A stretch of 64,000 nucleotides of DNA from Xylanimonas cellulosilytica DSM 15894 (lineage in GTDB: Bacteria; Actinomycetota; Actinomycetes; Actinomycetales; Cellulomonadaceae). Of the stretch, positions 40,308 to 48,851 are shown piece after piece (the first letter of the stretch is position 1; every line of letters begins with the position of its first letter). The translations under genes were made by a program, and so were the position numbers. The notes under the pieces are model-generated. The model was given only the letters and a program-made list of their open reading frames with translations. It was not told the origin of the DNA and did not search any database. Location: the NCBI RefSeq assembly GCF_000024965.1, contig NC_013530.1, positions 1,984,001 through 2,048,000 on the forward strand. Direction: 5' to 3'.

Positions 40308-41219
40308 ATGAGCGGACGGCACAGCAAGCACGACCTGGAGACCACGCCCGACGACAAGCTGCTGCGCAAGCTCGAGGCGAAGTGGGAGGACTCCCCCACC
40401 CGGGTCCTGCGCTGGCACAAGGGCCTCGACGTCCGCGGGCTCGACTGCAACTCCGCGCCCGGCTGGGACGGGGACAAGGACGACGGCGGGGCGCTCGTCG
40501 CCGCGCACGCCGAGGAGCTCAGCGAGCTCCAGGAACGGCTGTTCGCGGACGGTCGCTCCGGGGGCAGCCGGTCGGTGCTGCTGGTCCTGCAGGGCCTCGA
40601 CACGTCCGGCAAGGGCGGCATCGTGCGGCACGTCGTCGGGCTCGTGGACCCGCAGGGAGTGCAGCACCGCGCGTTCGGCGTGCCCACCGCGGAGGAGGCG
40701 TCCCACGGCTACCTGTGGCGCATCCGCAACGCCCTGCCCCGGCCCGGGTACATCGGCGTGTTCGACCGGTCCCACTACGAGCAGGTGCTCGTGGTCCGCG
40801 TCGAAGGGCTCGAACCGGAGGAGACGTGGCGGGCCCACTACGACGAGATCAACGCCTTCGAGGCCGAGGTCGCCGCCGCGGGCACCACGATCGTCAAGGT
40901 CGCGCTGATCGTGTCCAAGGACGAGCAGAAGGCACGCCTGACCGAGCGGCTCGAACGGCCCGACAAGTACTGGAAGTACAACCCCGGCGACCTGACGACG
41001 CGCGCCCGGTTCGGCGACTACCTCGACGCCTACCAGGAGCTGTTCGAGAAGACCTCGACCGACGTCGCCCCGTGGCACGTGGTGCCCGCCGACAAGAAGT
41101 GGTACTCACGCCTCGCCGTCACCGAGCTGCTGCTGGGCGCGCTGCGCTCCCTCGACCTGGGCTGGCCGCCTGCCGACTTCGACGTCGAGGAGCAGCAGCG
41201 CCTGCTCGCGGAAACCTGA
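40308..41219 (+). CDS. Polyphosphate kinase 2 (PPK2) family protein
   Basis: The 303-residue P-loop kinase has Walker A GLDTSGKGG (96-104), Walker B GVFDRSHYEQVLVVRVEG and a lid rich in basic residues (LIVSKDEQKARLTERLERPD, then KYWKYNPGDL). PPK2 proteins transfer phosphate between polyphosphate and nucleotides (AMP, ADP or GDP); which class this is cannot be read safely. The ATG at 40308 has GAGGA at good spacing, so it is preferred over a GTG at 40287. Confidence 0.88.
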   Translation: MSGRHSKHDLETTPDDKLLRKLEAKWEDSPTRVLRWHKGLDVRGLDCNSAPGWDGDKDDGGALVAAHAEELSELQERLFADGRSGGSRSVLLVLQGLDTSGKGGIVRHVVGLVDPQGVQHRAFGVPTAEEASHGYLWRIRNALPRPGYIGVFDRSHYEQVLVVRVEGLEPEETWRAHYDEINAFEAEVAAAGTTIVKVALIVSKDEQKARLTERLERPDKYWKYNPGDLTTRARFGDYLDAYQELFEKTSTDVAPWHVVPADKKWYSRLAVTELLLGALRSLDLGWPPADFDVEEQQRLLAET

Positions 41220-41255
41220 GCCGACCGGTCCGCGGCGCACCCCGCAGGAGGTCGT

Positions 41256-42332
41256 TCAGCCGGCGGAGACGAGCGCGCGCCCGTCCTCGGCCAGCGCGCC
41301 GAGTCGCGACAGCGCGCGGTAGTACTTCTTGCGGTACCCGCCGCGCAGCATCTCCGGGGTGAACAGCGCGTCCTCGCCGGTGCCCGCGAGCAGCACGGGC
41401 ACGTCGTTGTCGTACAGCCGGTCCACCAGCACGACGAGCCGCAGCGCGACCTCCTGCCGTGTCACCGGCCGCACGTCCGTGAGCGCCACGAGCCCGACGC
41501 CGTCGAGCAGGGCCCCGTACCGGCTGGGGTGCACGGTGGCGAGGTGGTCGAGCAGGTCCCCGAACCGGTCGCAGGTGGCGTCCGGACGGGTGGCCGCGTA
41601 CGCCCCGACGACGTCGGCGGGCAGCGGCCGGGAGTCGGTGACGACGGCGCGGTGGCGGTAGTCGTCGCCGTCGACGCGCATCACCTCGAAACGGGACGCC
41701 AACGCCTGGATCTCGCGCAGGAAGTCCTCGGCGGCGAACCGCCCCTCCCCCAGCGCCTCGGGCAGGGTGTTGCTGGTGGCCGCGAGCGCGACGCCGCGGT
41801 CGGTGAGCTCGCGCAGCAGGCGGCTCATGAGGGTGGTGTCGCCGGCGTCGTCGAGCTCGAACTCGTCGATGCAGACGAGCTTCTTGGCGGCGAGGGCGGC
41901 CACGGTGTTCTGGAAGCCGAGCGCGCCGACCAGGTTGGTGTACTCGACGAAGGTGCCGTAGGCGATCTGGTCGGCGCCGTCGGGGCCGTCGGCGGTGACG
42001 GCGTGGGCGAGCGAGGCGAGCAGGTGCGTCTTGCCGACGCCGAAGCCGCCGTCGAGGTAGACGGCGGGGGCAGCATGCGTCTTGCGGCTGAAGATGCCGC
42101 GACGGGGCGGGTGCGCGATCGCGTGCGCGACCTCCTGGAGCCGGGCGAGCGTGGCGCCCTGGCTGGGGAAGTCGGGGTTGGCGCGGTAGGTGCCGAAGCG
42201 GGCGTCGGCGAAGTGGCGCGGAGGTACGAGGTCGGCCAGGAGTCGCTGCGGGGAGGCCGTCGGCCGCACGGTGGTGAGCGACGCGGGGGCGTTCACTCGG
42301 GTGTCGGCAGGGTCGACCGTGGCGCTCGTCAC
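41256..42332 (-). CDS. zapE: Cell division protein ZapE / AFG1-like ATPase
   Basis: The 358-residue AAA-type ATPase has Walker A GGFGVGKTHLL, Walker B KLVCIDEFELDD, the sensor VALAATSNTLPEAL and the AFG1 C-terminal end with RKKYYRALSRLGALAEDGRA. The family is linked to cell division in proteobacteria (ZapE) and to membrane-protein turnover in mitochondria (AFG1); the actinobacterial role is not defined. A GTG at 42332 lies 14 bases after a TAGTCT -10 (42341-42346, minus strand); an alternative TTG start at 42341 would fall inside that hexamer. Confidence 0.88.
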   Translation of the reverse strand: MTSATVDPADTRVNAPASLTTVRPTASPQRLLADLVPPRHFADARFGTYRANPDFPSQGATLARLQEVAHAIAHPPRRGIFSRKTHAAPAVYLDGGFGVGKTHLLASLAHAVTADGPDGADQIAYGTFVEYTNLVGALGFQNTVAALAAKKLVCIDEFELDDAGDTTLMSRLLRELTDRGVALAATSNTLPEALGEGRFAAEDFLREIQALASRFEVMRVDGDDYRHRAVVTDSRPLPADVVGAYAATRPDATCDRFGDLLDHLATVHPSRYGALLDGVGLVALTDVRPVTRQEVALRLVVLVDRLYDNDVPVLLAGTGEDALFTPEMLRGGYRKKYYRALSRLGALAEDGRALVSAG

Positions 42333-42391
42333 GGGCGTCAAGACTACGCGCCGTCAGCACCCGTCCGGGTGTGAGGTGGGACACTGCCCGC

Positions 42392-43228
42392 ATGGTGCTG
42401 CCCACGCTGAACCTGATCGTCCCGGCGTCGAGGATCGTCCCGCCCGACGACGGCGAGGCGGACCTGGTGGCCCTCTACGAGCATGCGCCGGGGGCGCTCC
42501 GGGCCAACATGATCGCCACCGTGGACGGTGGGGCGTGGGGACCGGACCACGTCTCAGGGTCGATCAACGACGACGCCGACTGGCGGGTGTTCCGGGTGCA
42601 ACGGGCGCTGGCCGACGTCGTCGTCGTGGGTGCCGGGACGGCCCGGGCGGAGCAGTACACGCAGCTCGGCCGCCCGGACGGGCTGGCGCACCTGCGTGCG
42701 GCACCGCTGGAGCTTGCGCTCGTCACGCGCAGCGGGGACGTGCCGCCGCTGCTGGTCCAGGCGGACCGGCTGCCGTACGTGATCACGGGGGCGCGGGGCG
42801 CGGCCGCGGCGCAGGCGGCGCTGCCCGCGGACCGGGTGATCGTGGTGCCCGCGACGGGCCGGGACGGCGACGGCGGTGACGAGGACCGTGACGTCGACCG
42901 CGGGGACGTCGATCTTGCCGCGGGGCTGTCGGCGTTGGCCGCGCTCGGGCTGCGGCGGGTGCTGTGCGAGGGCGGCCCGCACCTGCTGGCGGACCTGCTG
43001 GCGGCGGGCCTGGTCGACGAGCTCTGCGTCACGACCTCCCCGCGGCTGGTCGGCCCTGGCCCCAGCCGGATCGTTGCCGGCGAAGGTCCGGCGAGCGGCG
43101 CGTCGGCGGCGCCGGCGGGTGCCCGGCTCGCCCACCTGCTGCACGAGCCTGCCGCGGGCACGCTGCTGGCGCGCTGGCTCCTGCGGGCCGGCGATGACGG
43201 GTCGGCGACGGGTGAGGCCGGCGGTTGA
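42392..43228 (+). CDS. RibD C-terminal-type pyrimidine reductase family protein
   Basis: The 278-residue protein has the RibD/DHFR-like reductase fold: ALRANMIATVDGGAWGPDHV, the substrate segment ADVVVVGAGTARAEQY, and the NADPH loop VLCEGGPHLLADLLAAGLVD. In riboflavin synthesis this domain reduces the ribosyl side chain of a pyrimidine, but here the deaminase domain is absent. Stand-alone forms are common in actinobacteria. An acidic low-complexity patch (residues about 160-175) interrupts the fold. It is divergent from zapE with about 60 bases between. Confidence 0.8.
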   Translation: MVLPTLNLIVPASRIVPPDDGEADLVALYEHAPGALRANMIATVDGGAWGPDHVSGSINDDADWRVFRVQRALADVVVVGAGTARAEQYTQLGRPDGLAHLRAAPLELALVTRSGDVPPLLVQADRLPYVITGARGAAAAQAALPADRVIVVPATGRDGDGGDEDRDVDRGDVDLAAGLSALAALGLRRVLCEGGPHLLADLLAAGLVDELCVTTSPRLVGPGPSRIVAGEGPASGASAAPAGARLAHLLHEPAAGTLLARWLLRAGDDGSATGEAGG

Positions 43229-43311
43229 CGCCCGGCAGGTGAGGTGCTGGGTCGGCCGCGCCGCAGGTGCCACAGCCTGCCGGGAAGCCGCGCGCAGGTT
43301 AGGTTCAGCGC

Positions 43312-43842
43312 ATGGCGAGTGTTCCTGGTTCCGAGGCCTCCGACGTCGTCGTCGTGCTGACCGAGGCAGCGCTGAGCGCCGCCGACGTCGAGCACGTGCT
43401 GGACATCTACCGCGACCCGGACGGTGACGGCGTGCCCGACCCCGTCGCGTTCCGGGTGCTGGTGCCCGGCGAGACCGAGCGCCACGTGCTGACGACGTTG
43501 CTCGAGCACCTCGGCGCGGGCGAGCTGCGCCAGGCCTGGGACGACCTGACGGGCGGGCGGCCGGACCCGCAGCAGGCCGCGGCGGCGGCATCGGAGAAGC
43601 TGGCGACGTCGGTCGCAGGACTGCGCGCAGTCGGGGTGCCCGTCGACGGCGAGGTCATCGACGACGACCCGCTGCCTGCGCTGCGCGCGGCCGTCACGGC
43701 CGGCGACGTGCGCGAGATCGTCGTCGTGACCTACCCGCACCCGGTCAAGGACACCTTCCACTCCGACTGGGCCTCGCGGGCGCGCGACACCCTCAAGGTG
43801 CCGGTGCTGCACCTGTACGCGGGCACGTCCGAGCTCGGCTGA
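43312..43842 (+). CDS. Hypothetical protein, possible nucleotide-binding (Usp-like) fold
   Basis: The 176-residue protein starts with an Ala/Ser-rich stretch, then a beta-alpha pattern: VVVVLTEAALSAADVEHVLD, VAFRVLVPGETERHVLTTLL, and near the end EIVVVTYPHPVKDTFHSDWA then VPVLHLYAGTSE. Alternation of this kind is seen in universal-stress-type and Rossmann-like proteins, but no specific motif (G-x2-G-x9-G) was found. TAGGTT lies 12 bases before the ATG. It is convergent with the racemase gene, six bases apart. Confidence 0.6.
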   Translation: MASVPGSEASDVVVVLTEAALSAADVEHVLDIYRDPDGDGVPDPVAFRVLVPGETERHVLTTLLEHLGAGELRQAWDDLTGGRPDPQQAAAAASEKLATSVAGLRAVGVPVDGEVIDDDPLPALRAAVTAGDVREIVVVTYPHPVKDTFHSDWASRARDTLKVPVLHLYAGTSELG

Positions 43843-43848
43843 GGTCCG

Positions 43849-44577
43849 TCAGGCCGTCCGCACCCGGTGCCCGGCGCGCGTGATCGTCGCGCGGACCAGC
43901 TGGTCCATCGAGTCCAGGAACGGGGCCTCGTCGAGCAGGTCGTGGTCCACGGCCGCCACGGACAGCTCCGTGCAGCCCAGCACGACGACGCCGGCCCCGC
44001 GCTCGACGAGCCGGGCGGCGACGGCCCGCAGCGCGTCGGCGTCGGCGGGCAGCCCGGCCTTCACCTGGTCGTAGATGACCGCGTTGATGATCGCCTGGTC
44101 GCCCGTGGTGCCGTCGTCGTCGGGCGTGAGCACCTCGACGCCGCGGGCGGCGAACGCGTCGTGGTACACCCGCGACGCGACCGTCCCTGCGGTGGCGAGC
44201 AGGCCGACGGCCGTCAGCCCGGGCACGCGCGCCAGCGCGGCCTCGACCGTCACGTCGATGATCGACACGAACGGCACCGTGATGGCCTCGAGCACCTGCT
44301 GGGTGAAGTAGTGCGCGGTGTTGCACGGCATCACCAGGAGCTCGGCGCCGAAGCCCTCGAGCCGCGCCGCGTCCCGCGCAAGCACCGGGCCCGGGTCCTC
44401 GGGCGAGGTGCCCAGCACGAAGGCGGTGCGATCCGGGACCGTCGCGTGGTTGAGCACGACGAGATCGACGTGGTCCTGGTCGCGGTCCGCCTGCGTGCTC
44501 ACGACGACGCGCTGGAGGAAGTACGCGGTCGCGAGCGGCCCGACGCCGCCCAGCACTCCCACCAGCGGTCCGGTCAC
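43849..44577 (-). CDS. Aspartate/glutamate racemase family protein, probable aspartate racemase
   Basis: The 242-residue PLP-independent racemase has VGVLGGVGPLATAYFLQRV, the pattern of aspartate racemases. The two catalytic cysteines are in LVMPCNTAHY (Cys85) and VVLGCTELSV (Cys202). It would make D-aspartate (or D-glutamate) from the L form. The GTG at 44577 overlaps the stop of the upstream ATP-grasp gene by four bases. A racemase beside an ATP-grasp ligase matches the D-aspartate ligase/racemase pair known from Enterococcus faecium, where D-Asp is added to the peptidoglycan stem. Confidence 0.88.
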   Translation of the reverse strand: MTGPLVGVLGGVGPLATAYFLQRVVVSTQADRDQDHVDLVVLNHATVPDRTAFVLGTSPEDPGPVLARDAARLEGFGAELLVMPCNTAHYFTQQVLEAITVPFVSIIDVTVEAALARVPGLTAVGLLATAGTVASRVYHDAFAARGVEVLTPDDDGTTGDQAIINAVIYDQVKAGLPADADALRAVAARLVERGAGVVVLGCTELSVAAVDHDLLDEAPFLDSMDQLVRATITRAGHRVRTA

Positions 44578-45854
44578 CGCCCCGCCTCCCACCGGGTGCG
44601 CGCCTGCGCCACCGGGTAGTGGCGACCGTACTTGCGGAAGTGGTTGAGCTGCGCGACCAGCAGGTATGCCACCCGGCGGGGGTGCCACTCGGCGCGGTAC
44701 CACAGCGGGTTGGTCGCCTTGCGGGTCAGCAGCAGGCGCCGCGTGCGGGACCGGAGCGTCCGGTCGAACAGGTAGCGCAGCAGCAGCGGCCCCGGCAGCA
44801 CCGTGTACAGGTGCTCGCGGTCCAGCGCCCCGTCGGCGTCCACGGGGGCGTTCGTGCCGAGCACGGCGCGCGGCTCGGGGTCCAGCCCTTCGATCCGGTC
44901 GTGCACGTAGAACCGCACCGCGTTGGCGCCCGCCGCGGTGATGTAGAACTGCGAGCGCCCCAGGCGGGGGTTGAGCTCGAAGAACACGTACCGGCCGTCG
45001 CGCGGGTCGTACTTGAGGTCGAAGTTGGCGAAGCCCGTCCAGCCGACGTGCTCGAGCAGGCGGGTGGCCTGCGCGACGACCTCGGGGCCCGGCTGCGTGA
45101 TGATGCCCGCCGGGTTGCCGAGCGCGCCGGGGGCGTGCTCCTCGAGCAGCACGTGGCCGAACGCGGAGAAACGGACCTTGCCCTGCTGGTCGGAGTAGCA
45201 CGTGAGGATCCGCATCCCGGAGTCGTCGCCGGGGATGTAGTCCTGGATGATGAACGAGCCCTGGTAGCCGGCGTCGCGCACCTTCCCGAGCAGGTCGAGC
45301 AGCTCCTCGCGGGAGTCGACCGTGTGGACCTTCTTCTTGCCCGCGTACTCGACGTCGTGGAACGCCGCGCTGGACGCCGCCTTGGCGATGACGGGGAACG
45401 CCAGGCCGGAGGTGTCGGGCTCCGTTCCAGCCAGGATGTCGTGCACGACCGTGGTGGGGTGCGCGAGGCCGAGCTCGGCGCACAGGGCGCCGAACTCCTC
45501 CTTGTCGGTGAGCCGTTCGAACAGGGGCAGGTCGACGTACGGCACGACGTAGCGGTCGGTGAGCCGGTCCTTGTTGGCCACCAGGGTGCCGACCAGCCAG
45601 TCGGCCGACGCGACGACGATCAGGTCGGCGTCGGTGTGCTCGTCGGCGACCTGGTGCAGCCGGGCGACGATCGCCTCGGGGTCGTCGATGCCGGGCTCGA
45701 CCACGTGGGTGAGGATGCGCGAGTGGCGCACCAGCCCGGTCGAGGCGCCGCTGATGACCACCGAGCGCACCCCGTAGGCCTCGTGGAAGGCCCGGGCCAG
45801 CGAGTAGGCGCCGATGTCGCCGCCGAGGACGACGGGCTGCAGGCGGCGGCTCAC
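44574..45854 (-). CDS. ATP-grasp ligase, candidate D-aspartate (or other D-amino-acid) ligase, copy 2
   Basis: The 426-residue ATP-grasp protein opens LQPVVLGGDIGAYSLARAFH with EAYGVRSVV, the N-terminal pattern I associate with D-aspartate ligases. ATP-grasp parts are FPVIAKAASSAAFHDVEYAG with KKK, SFIIQDYIPGDDSGMRIL, and the metal site in FANFDLKYDPRDGRYVFFEL with NPRLGRSQ. The C-terminus is basic and aromatic (YRAEWHPRRVAYLLVAQLNH). Such enzymes ligate an amino acid to the side chain of the third residue of the peptidoglycan stem. GTG start at 45854 overlaps the previous gene's stop by four bases. It is paralogous to the next gene; the specificity of each is unknown. Confidence 0.85.
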   Translation of the reverse strand: MSRRLQPVVLGGDIGAYSLARAFHEAYGVRSVVISGASTGLVRHSRILTHVVEPGIDDPEAIVARLHQVADEHTDADLIVVASADWLVGTLVANKDRLTDRYVVPYVDLPLFERLTDKEEFGALCAELGLAHPTTVVHDILAGTEPDTSGLAFPVIAKAASSAAFHDVEYAGKKKVHTVDSREELLDLLGKVRDAGYQGSFIIQDYIPGDDSGMRILTCYSDQQGKVRFSAFGHVLLEEHAPGALGNPAGIITQPGPEVVAQATRLLEHVGWTGFANFDLKYDPRDGRYVFFELNPRLGRSQFYITAAGANAVRFYVHDRIEGLDPEPRAVLGTNAPVDADGALDREHLYTVLPGPLLLRYLFDRTLRSRTRRLLLTRKATNPLWYRAEWHPRRVAYLLVAQLNHFRKYGRHYPVAQARTRWEAGR

Positions 45855-47176
45855 GCGGCCCCCTCCGAAGCGGGTGCCGCCACGTTGGCGGAGTGGTTCG
45901 CGCGCAGCGCCGCCAGCGGGTAGAACTCGCGGTACTTGCGCACGTGGTTGACCAGTGCGGTGAGCACGTACAACCGACGACGCCACCCGGAGTCCGCGCG
46001 GTAGCGCAGCGGGTGCACCGTCGTCTTGGCCCGCATCAGGCTGGTCACACGCGCCTTGAGCGCCGGGTCCAGCACGTAGCGCTTGAGCAGGGCGTGCGGC
46101 ACGACGCAGTACAGGACCTCGCGCTCGGCGGTGACCGGCTCACGCCGGATCCCGCGCACCACGTCGTCGACCAGCACCTCGGTCGGGTTCTGGCCCCCGG
46201 CCGTGAGGTAGTAGTTGTTGCGGCCGATGCGCGGATTCTGCTCGAAGAACTTGAAGACGCCGTCGCGCGGGTCGAGCTTGACGTCGAAGTTCGCGAACCC
46301 GCGCCAGCCCGTGTGCTCGAGCAGCCGCTGGGCGGCGTCGAGGATCGGGTCGATGCGCTCGACGATCATGGCCGACGGGTTGCCGCGGGCCGCCGGGGTG
46401 CGCTCCTCGAGCAGCACGCGGGCGCTGCAGCGCAGCGTGACGCGACCGGACGTGTCCGAGTACGCGGTGACCGACCGCATCTGCGTGTCGTCCCCCGGGA
46501 TCATCTCCTGGACCAGGAACCGGCCCTTGAACCCGGCCCCGCGCAGGCTCGCGTAGAGCCGCTCGAGCTCGTCGGGCGAGGCGATCTCGAAGATCTTCTT
46601 CTTCCCGGCGAACCGCACCTCGTGATAGTCGGCGCTGCTGGCGGGCTTCGCGATCACCGGGAACGCGAAGCCCACCGGCAGCGGCTGCCACGCGGGGTCG
46701 GCGGCGTCGGCGAAGTCCTGGATCACGGTGCCGGGCACGGGGATGCCCAGCTCGGTGCAGGCGGCCGCGAACTCGGCCTTGTCCGAGATCCGGTCGATGA
46801 GCGCGGCGTCCGCGAACGGCACCACGTACCCGGCGGCCTCGAGCTCGGAGCGGTGGTGCGCCAGGATGCGCACCACCCAGTCCATGTTCGTGAGCCCGAT
46901 CAGGGTCTCGGTGCGCCCGGCCGCCCGGTGCTGGGTGGCGATCCGGGTCAGCGCGCCGACGATCTCGGTCGCTCCCGTCCCGCACAGCACGAGGTCGATG
47001 AGCGCCGAGCCCGCGATGGGGCCCGGCTCGGCGAACGCGGCCACGGTGGTGCGCACGCCGTAGCGCTCGTGGAACGAGCGCGCCAGGGCGTACACGCCGA
47101 TGTCGGAGCCGACGATGACCGGGCGGACGGCGACGGTCGCGGCGGCAGGGGTGGAGGTGCTCACGGCTCCGGTCAC
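45851..47176 (-). CDS. ATP-grasp ligase, candidate D-amino-acid ligase, copy 1
   Basis: The 441-residue paralogue of the downstream ligase has VRPVIVGSDIGVYALARSFH at the N-terminus, FPVIAKPASSADYHEVRFAG, FLVQEMIPGDDTQMRSVTAY and FANFDVKLDPRDGVFKFFEQ with NPRIGRNNYYLTAGGQN. The C-terminus carries a basic stretch similar to copy 2 (GWRRRLYVLTALVNHVRKYR). It shares fold and gene order with copy 2 but differs at many positions around the substrate site, so the two may add different residues in sequence. The GTG at 47176 overlaps the gnd stop by four bases. Confidence 0.85.
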   Translation of the reverse strand: MTGAVSTSTPAAATVAVRPVIVGSDIGVYALARSFHERYGVRTTVAAFAEPGPIAGSALIDLVLCGTGATEIVGALTRIATQHRAAGRTETLIGLTNMDWVVRILAHHRSELEAAGYVVPFADAALIDRISDKAEFAAACTELGIPVPGTVIQDFADAADPAWQPLPVGFAFPVIAKPASSADYHEVRFAGKKKIFEIASPDELERLYASLRGAGFKGRFLVQEMIPGDDTQMRSVTAYSDTSGRVTLRCSARVLLEERTPAARGNPSAMIVERIDPILDAAQRLLEHTGWRGFANFDVKLDPRDGVFKFFEQNPRIGRNNYYLTAGGQNPTEVLVDDVVRGIRREPVTAEREVLYCVVPHALLKRYVLDPALKARVTSLMRAKTTVHPLRYRADSGWRRRLYVLTALVNHVRKYREFYPLAALRANHSANVAAPASEGAA

Positions 47177-48624
47177 ACCTCGGACTCGGTGCGGTCGCCC
47201 GACCACTCGGTGTGGAAGGTGCCGTCCTTGTCGACGCGGCGGTAGGTGTGCGCGCCGAAGAAGTCGCGCTGCGCCTGGATCAGCGCGGCGGGCAGACGCT
47301 CGGCCCGCACGCCGTCGTAGTACGCGAGCGACGACGAGAACGCGGGCACGGGCACACCGTGCGTGGCCGCGGCGGCCACGATGCGCCGCCAGGCCGCCAC
47401 GCCCTGGGCGACGGCGTCGGCGAAGTACGGGTCGGCCAGCAGGAGCGGCAGCTCGGGGTTGCGCTCGTAGGCCTCGGTGATGCGGTTGAGGAACCGGGCG
47501 CGGATGATGCAGCCGCCGCGCCAGATGCGGGCCATCGCGCCGCGGTCGATCTTCCAGTCGTTCTCGGCCGACGCCGCGGCGATCTGGTCGAAGCCCTGCG
47601 AGTAGGCGACCACCTTCGAGGCGTACAGGGCGAGGCGCACGTCCTCGACGAACGCCTCCTTGTCCGCCACGGCCCACGGCTCGGCGGCGGCGGTCAGCGC
47701 CGCACGGCCGGCCTCACGCTGCGGCACGGAGCCGGACAAGGCACGGGCGAAGGTCGCCTCGGCGATGCCGGTGATCGGCACGCCCAGGTCCAGGCCGTTC
47801 TGCACCGTCCAACGGCCGGTGCCCTTCTGCTCGGCCTGGTCGAGGACGACGTCGACGAACGCGTTGCCGGTCTCGGCGTCGACGTGCTGGAGCACGTCCG
47901 CGGTGATCTCGATGAGGAACGACTCGAGGTCGCCGGCGTTCCACTGCTCGAACGTCGTGCCGATCTCGGCCGCCGAGGCGCCCGTGGCCTGGCGGATGAG
48001 GTCGTAGGCCTCGGCGATGAGCTGCATGTCGGCGTACTCGATGCCGTTGTGGACCATCTTGACGAAGTGGCCGGCACCGTCGGGGCCGACGTACGTGCAG
48101 CAGGGGACGCCGTCGACCTTGGCCGAGATGTCCTCCAGGATCGGGCCGAGCCACTGGTAGGACTCGGCGGTGCCGCCGGGCATGATCGACGGGCCGTTGA
48201 GCGCGCCCTCCTCGCCGCCCGAGACGCCGGTGCCCACGAAGTGCAGGCCCTTCGCGCGCAGCGCCTTCTCGCGGCGCACCGTGTCCGGGAAGTGGGCGTT
48301 GCCGGCGTCGATGACGATGTCGCCCTCCTCGAGGAGCGGGACGAGCTCCTCGATCACGGCGTCGGTGGGGCCGCCGGCCTTGACCATCACGACGACCTTG
48401 CGCGGGCGCTCCAGCGAGGCGACGAAGTCCGCCATCGACTCGGACGGCACGAAGGTGCCCTCGTGGCCGGCCTCCTCGATCAGCGACTGCGTCTTGGCGT
48501 AGCTGCGGTTGTGCACGGCCACGGTGTACCCGTGGCGGGCGAAGTTGCGGGCCAGGTTGCGGCCCATGACCGCCAGGCCGGTGACACCGATCTGGGCGGT
48601 GCCAGTCGCGGTCGTCTCAGTCAT
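47173..48624 (-). CDS. gnd: 6-phosphogluconate dehydrogenase, decarboxylating
   Basis: The 483-residue enzyme of the pentose phosphate pathway oxidises 6-phosphogluconate to ribulose 5-phosphate and CO2, making NADPH. It has the Rossmann motif GVTGLAVMGRNLARNFA, VSGGEEGALNGPSIMPGG, the catalytic GHFVKMVHNGIEYADMQLIA, and the C-terminal WRGGCIIRARFLNRITEAY, with full family length (about 470-485). It is the first gene of a four-gene, fully overlapping operon with two ATP-grasp ligases and a racemase, an arrangement I have not seen described. Confidence 0.97.
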   Translation of the reverse strand: MTETTATGTAQIGVTGLAVMGRNLARNFARHGYTVAVHNRSYAKTQSLIEEAGHEGTFVPSESMADFVASLERPRKVVVMVKAGGPTDAVIEELVPLLEEGDIVIDAGNAHFPDTVRREKALRAKGLHFVGTGVSGGEEGALNGPSIMPGGTAESYQWLGPILEDISAKVDGVPCCTYVGPDGAGHFVKMVHNGIEYADMQLIAEAYDLIRQATGASAAEIGTTFEQWNAGDLESFLIEITADVLQHVDAETGNAFVDVVLDQAEQKGTGRWTVQNGLDLGVPITGIAEATFARALSGSVPQREAGRAALTAAAEPWAVADKEAFVEDVRLALYASKVVAYSQGFDQIAAASAENDWKIDRGAMARIWRGGCIIRARFLNRITEAYERNPELPLLLADPYFADAVAQGVAAWRRIVAAAATHGVPVPAFSSSLAYYDGVRAERLPAALIQAQRDFFGAHTYRRVDKDGTFHTEWSGDRTESEV

Positions 48625-48671
48625 CGTTCGTCGCTCCTCGTCGTCACGTCATCGAGCGGCGCGCCCACCAC

Positions 48672-48709
48672 GTCATACCGCACGACGTCGTGCCGCATCA
48701 CGGCATGAC
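48672..48709. promoter_or_regulatory. Nested palindromes upstream of gnd
   Basis: CACGACGTCGTG (48681-48692) is a perfect 12-base palindrome. It lies asymmetrically between the imperfect pair GTCATaCCG (48672-48680) and CGGcATGAC (48701-48709). The site is 47-85 bases upstream of the gnd start, a fair position for an operator. The regulator is unknown. Confidence 0.35.
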
Positions 48710-48851
48710 GGACCGGGGGCGCGCGCAACCTCGTCCAGCCTAGTGGGGCGCGGGGGCCTGCCGACGCCGCAGGTCACGATATGGGCGCGACGGCGCGGCG
48801 CGGCGGCGAGGCGACCCCTCACGGCGCCCCGGGCCACCTAGCGTGGAACCC

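Noticed and set aside
38699..40687. Long open frame (662 codons) on the minus strand
   Set aside because: It is antisense to the TreZ-like and PPK2-type genes, with a composition produced by G/C-rich third positions. It has no family motif.
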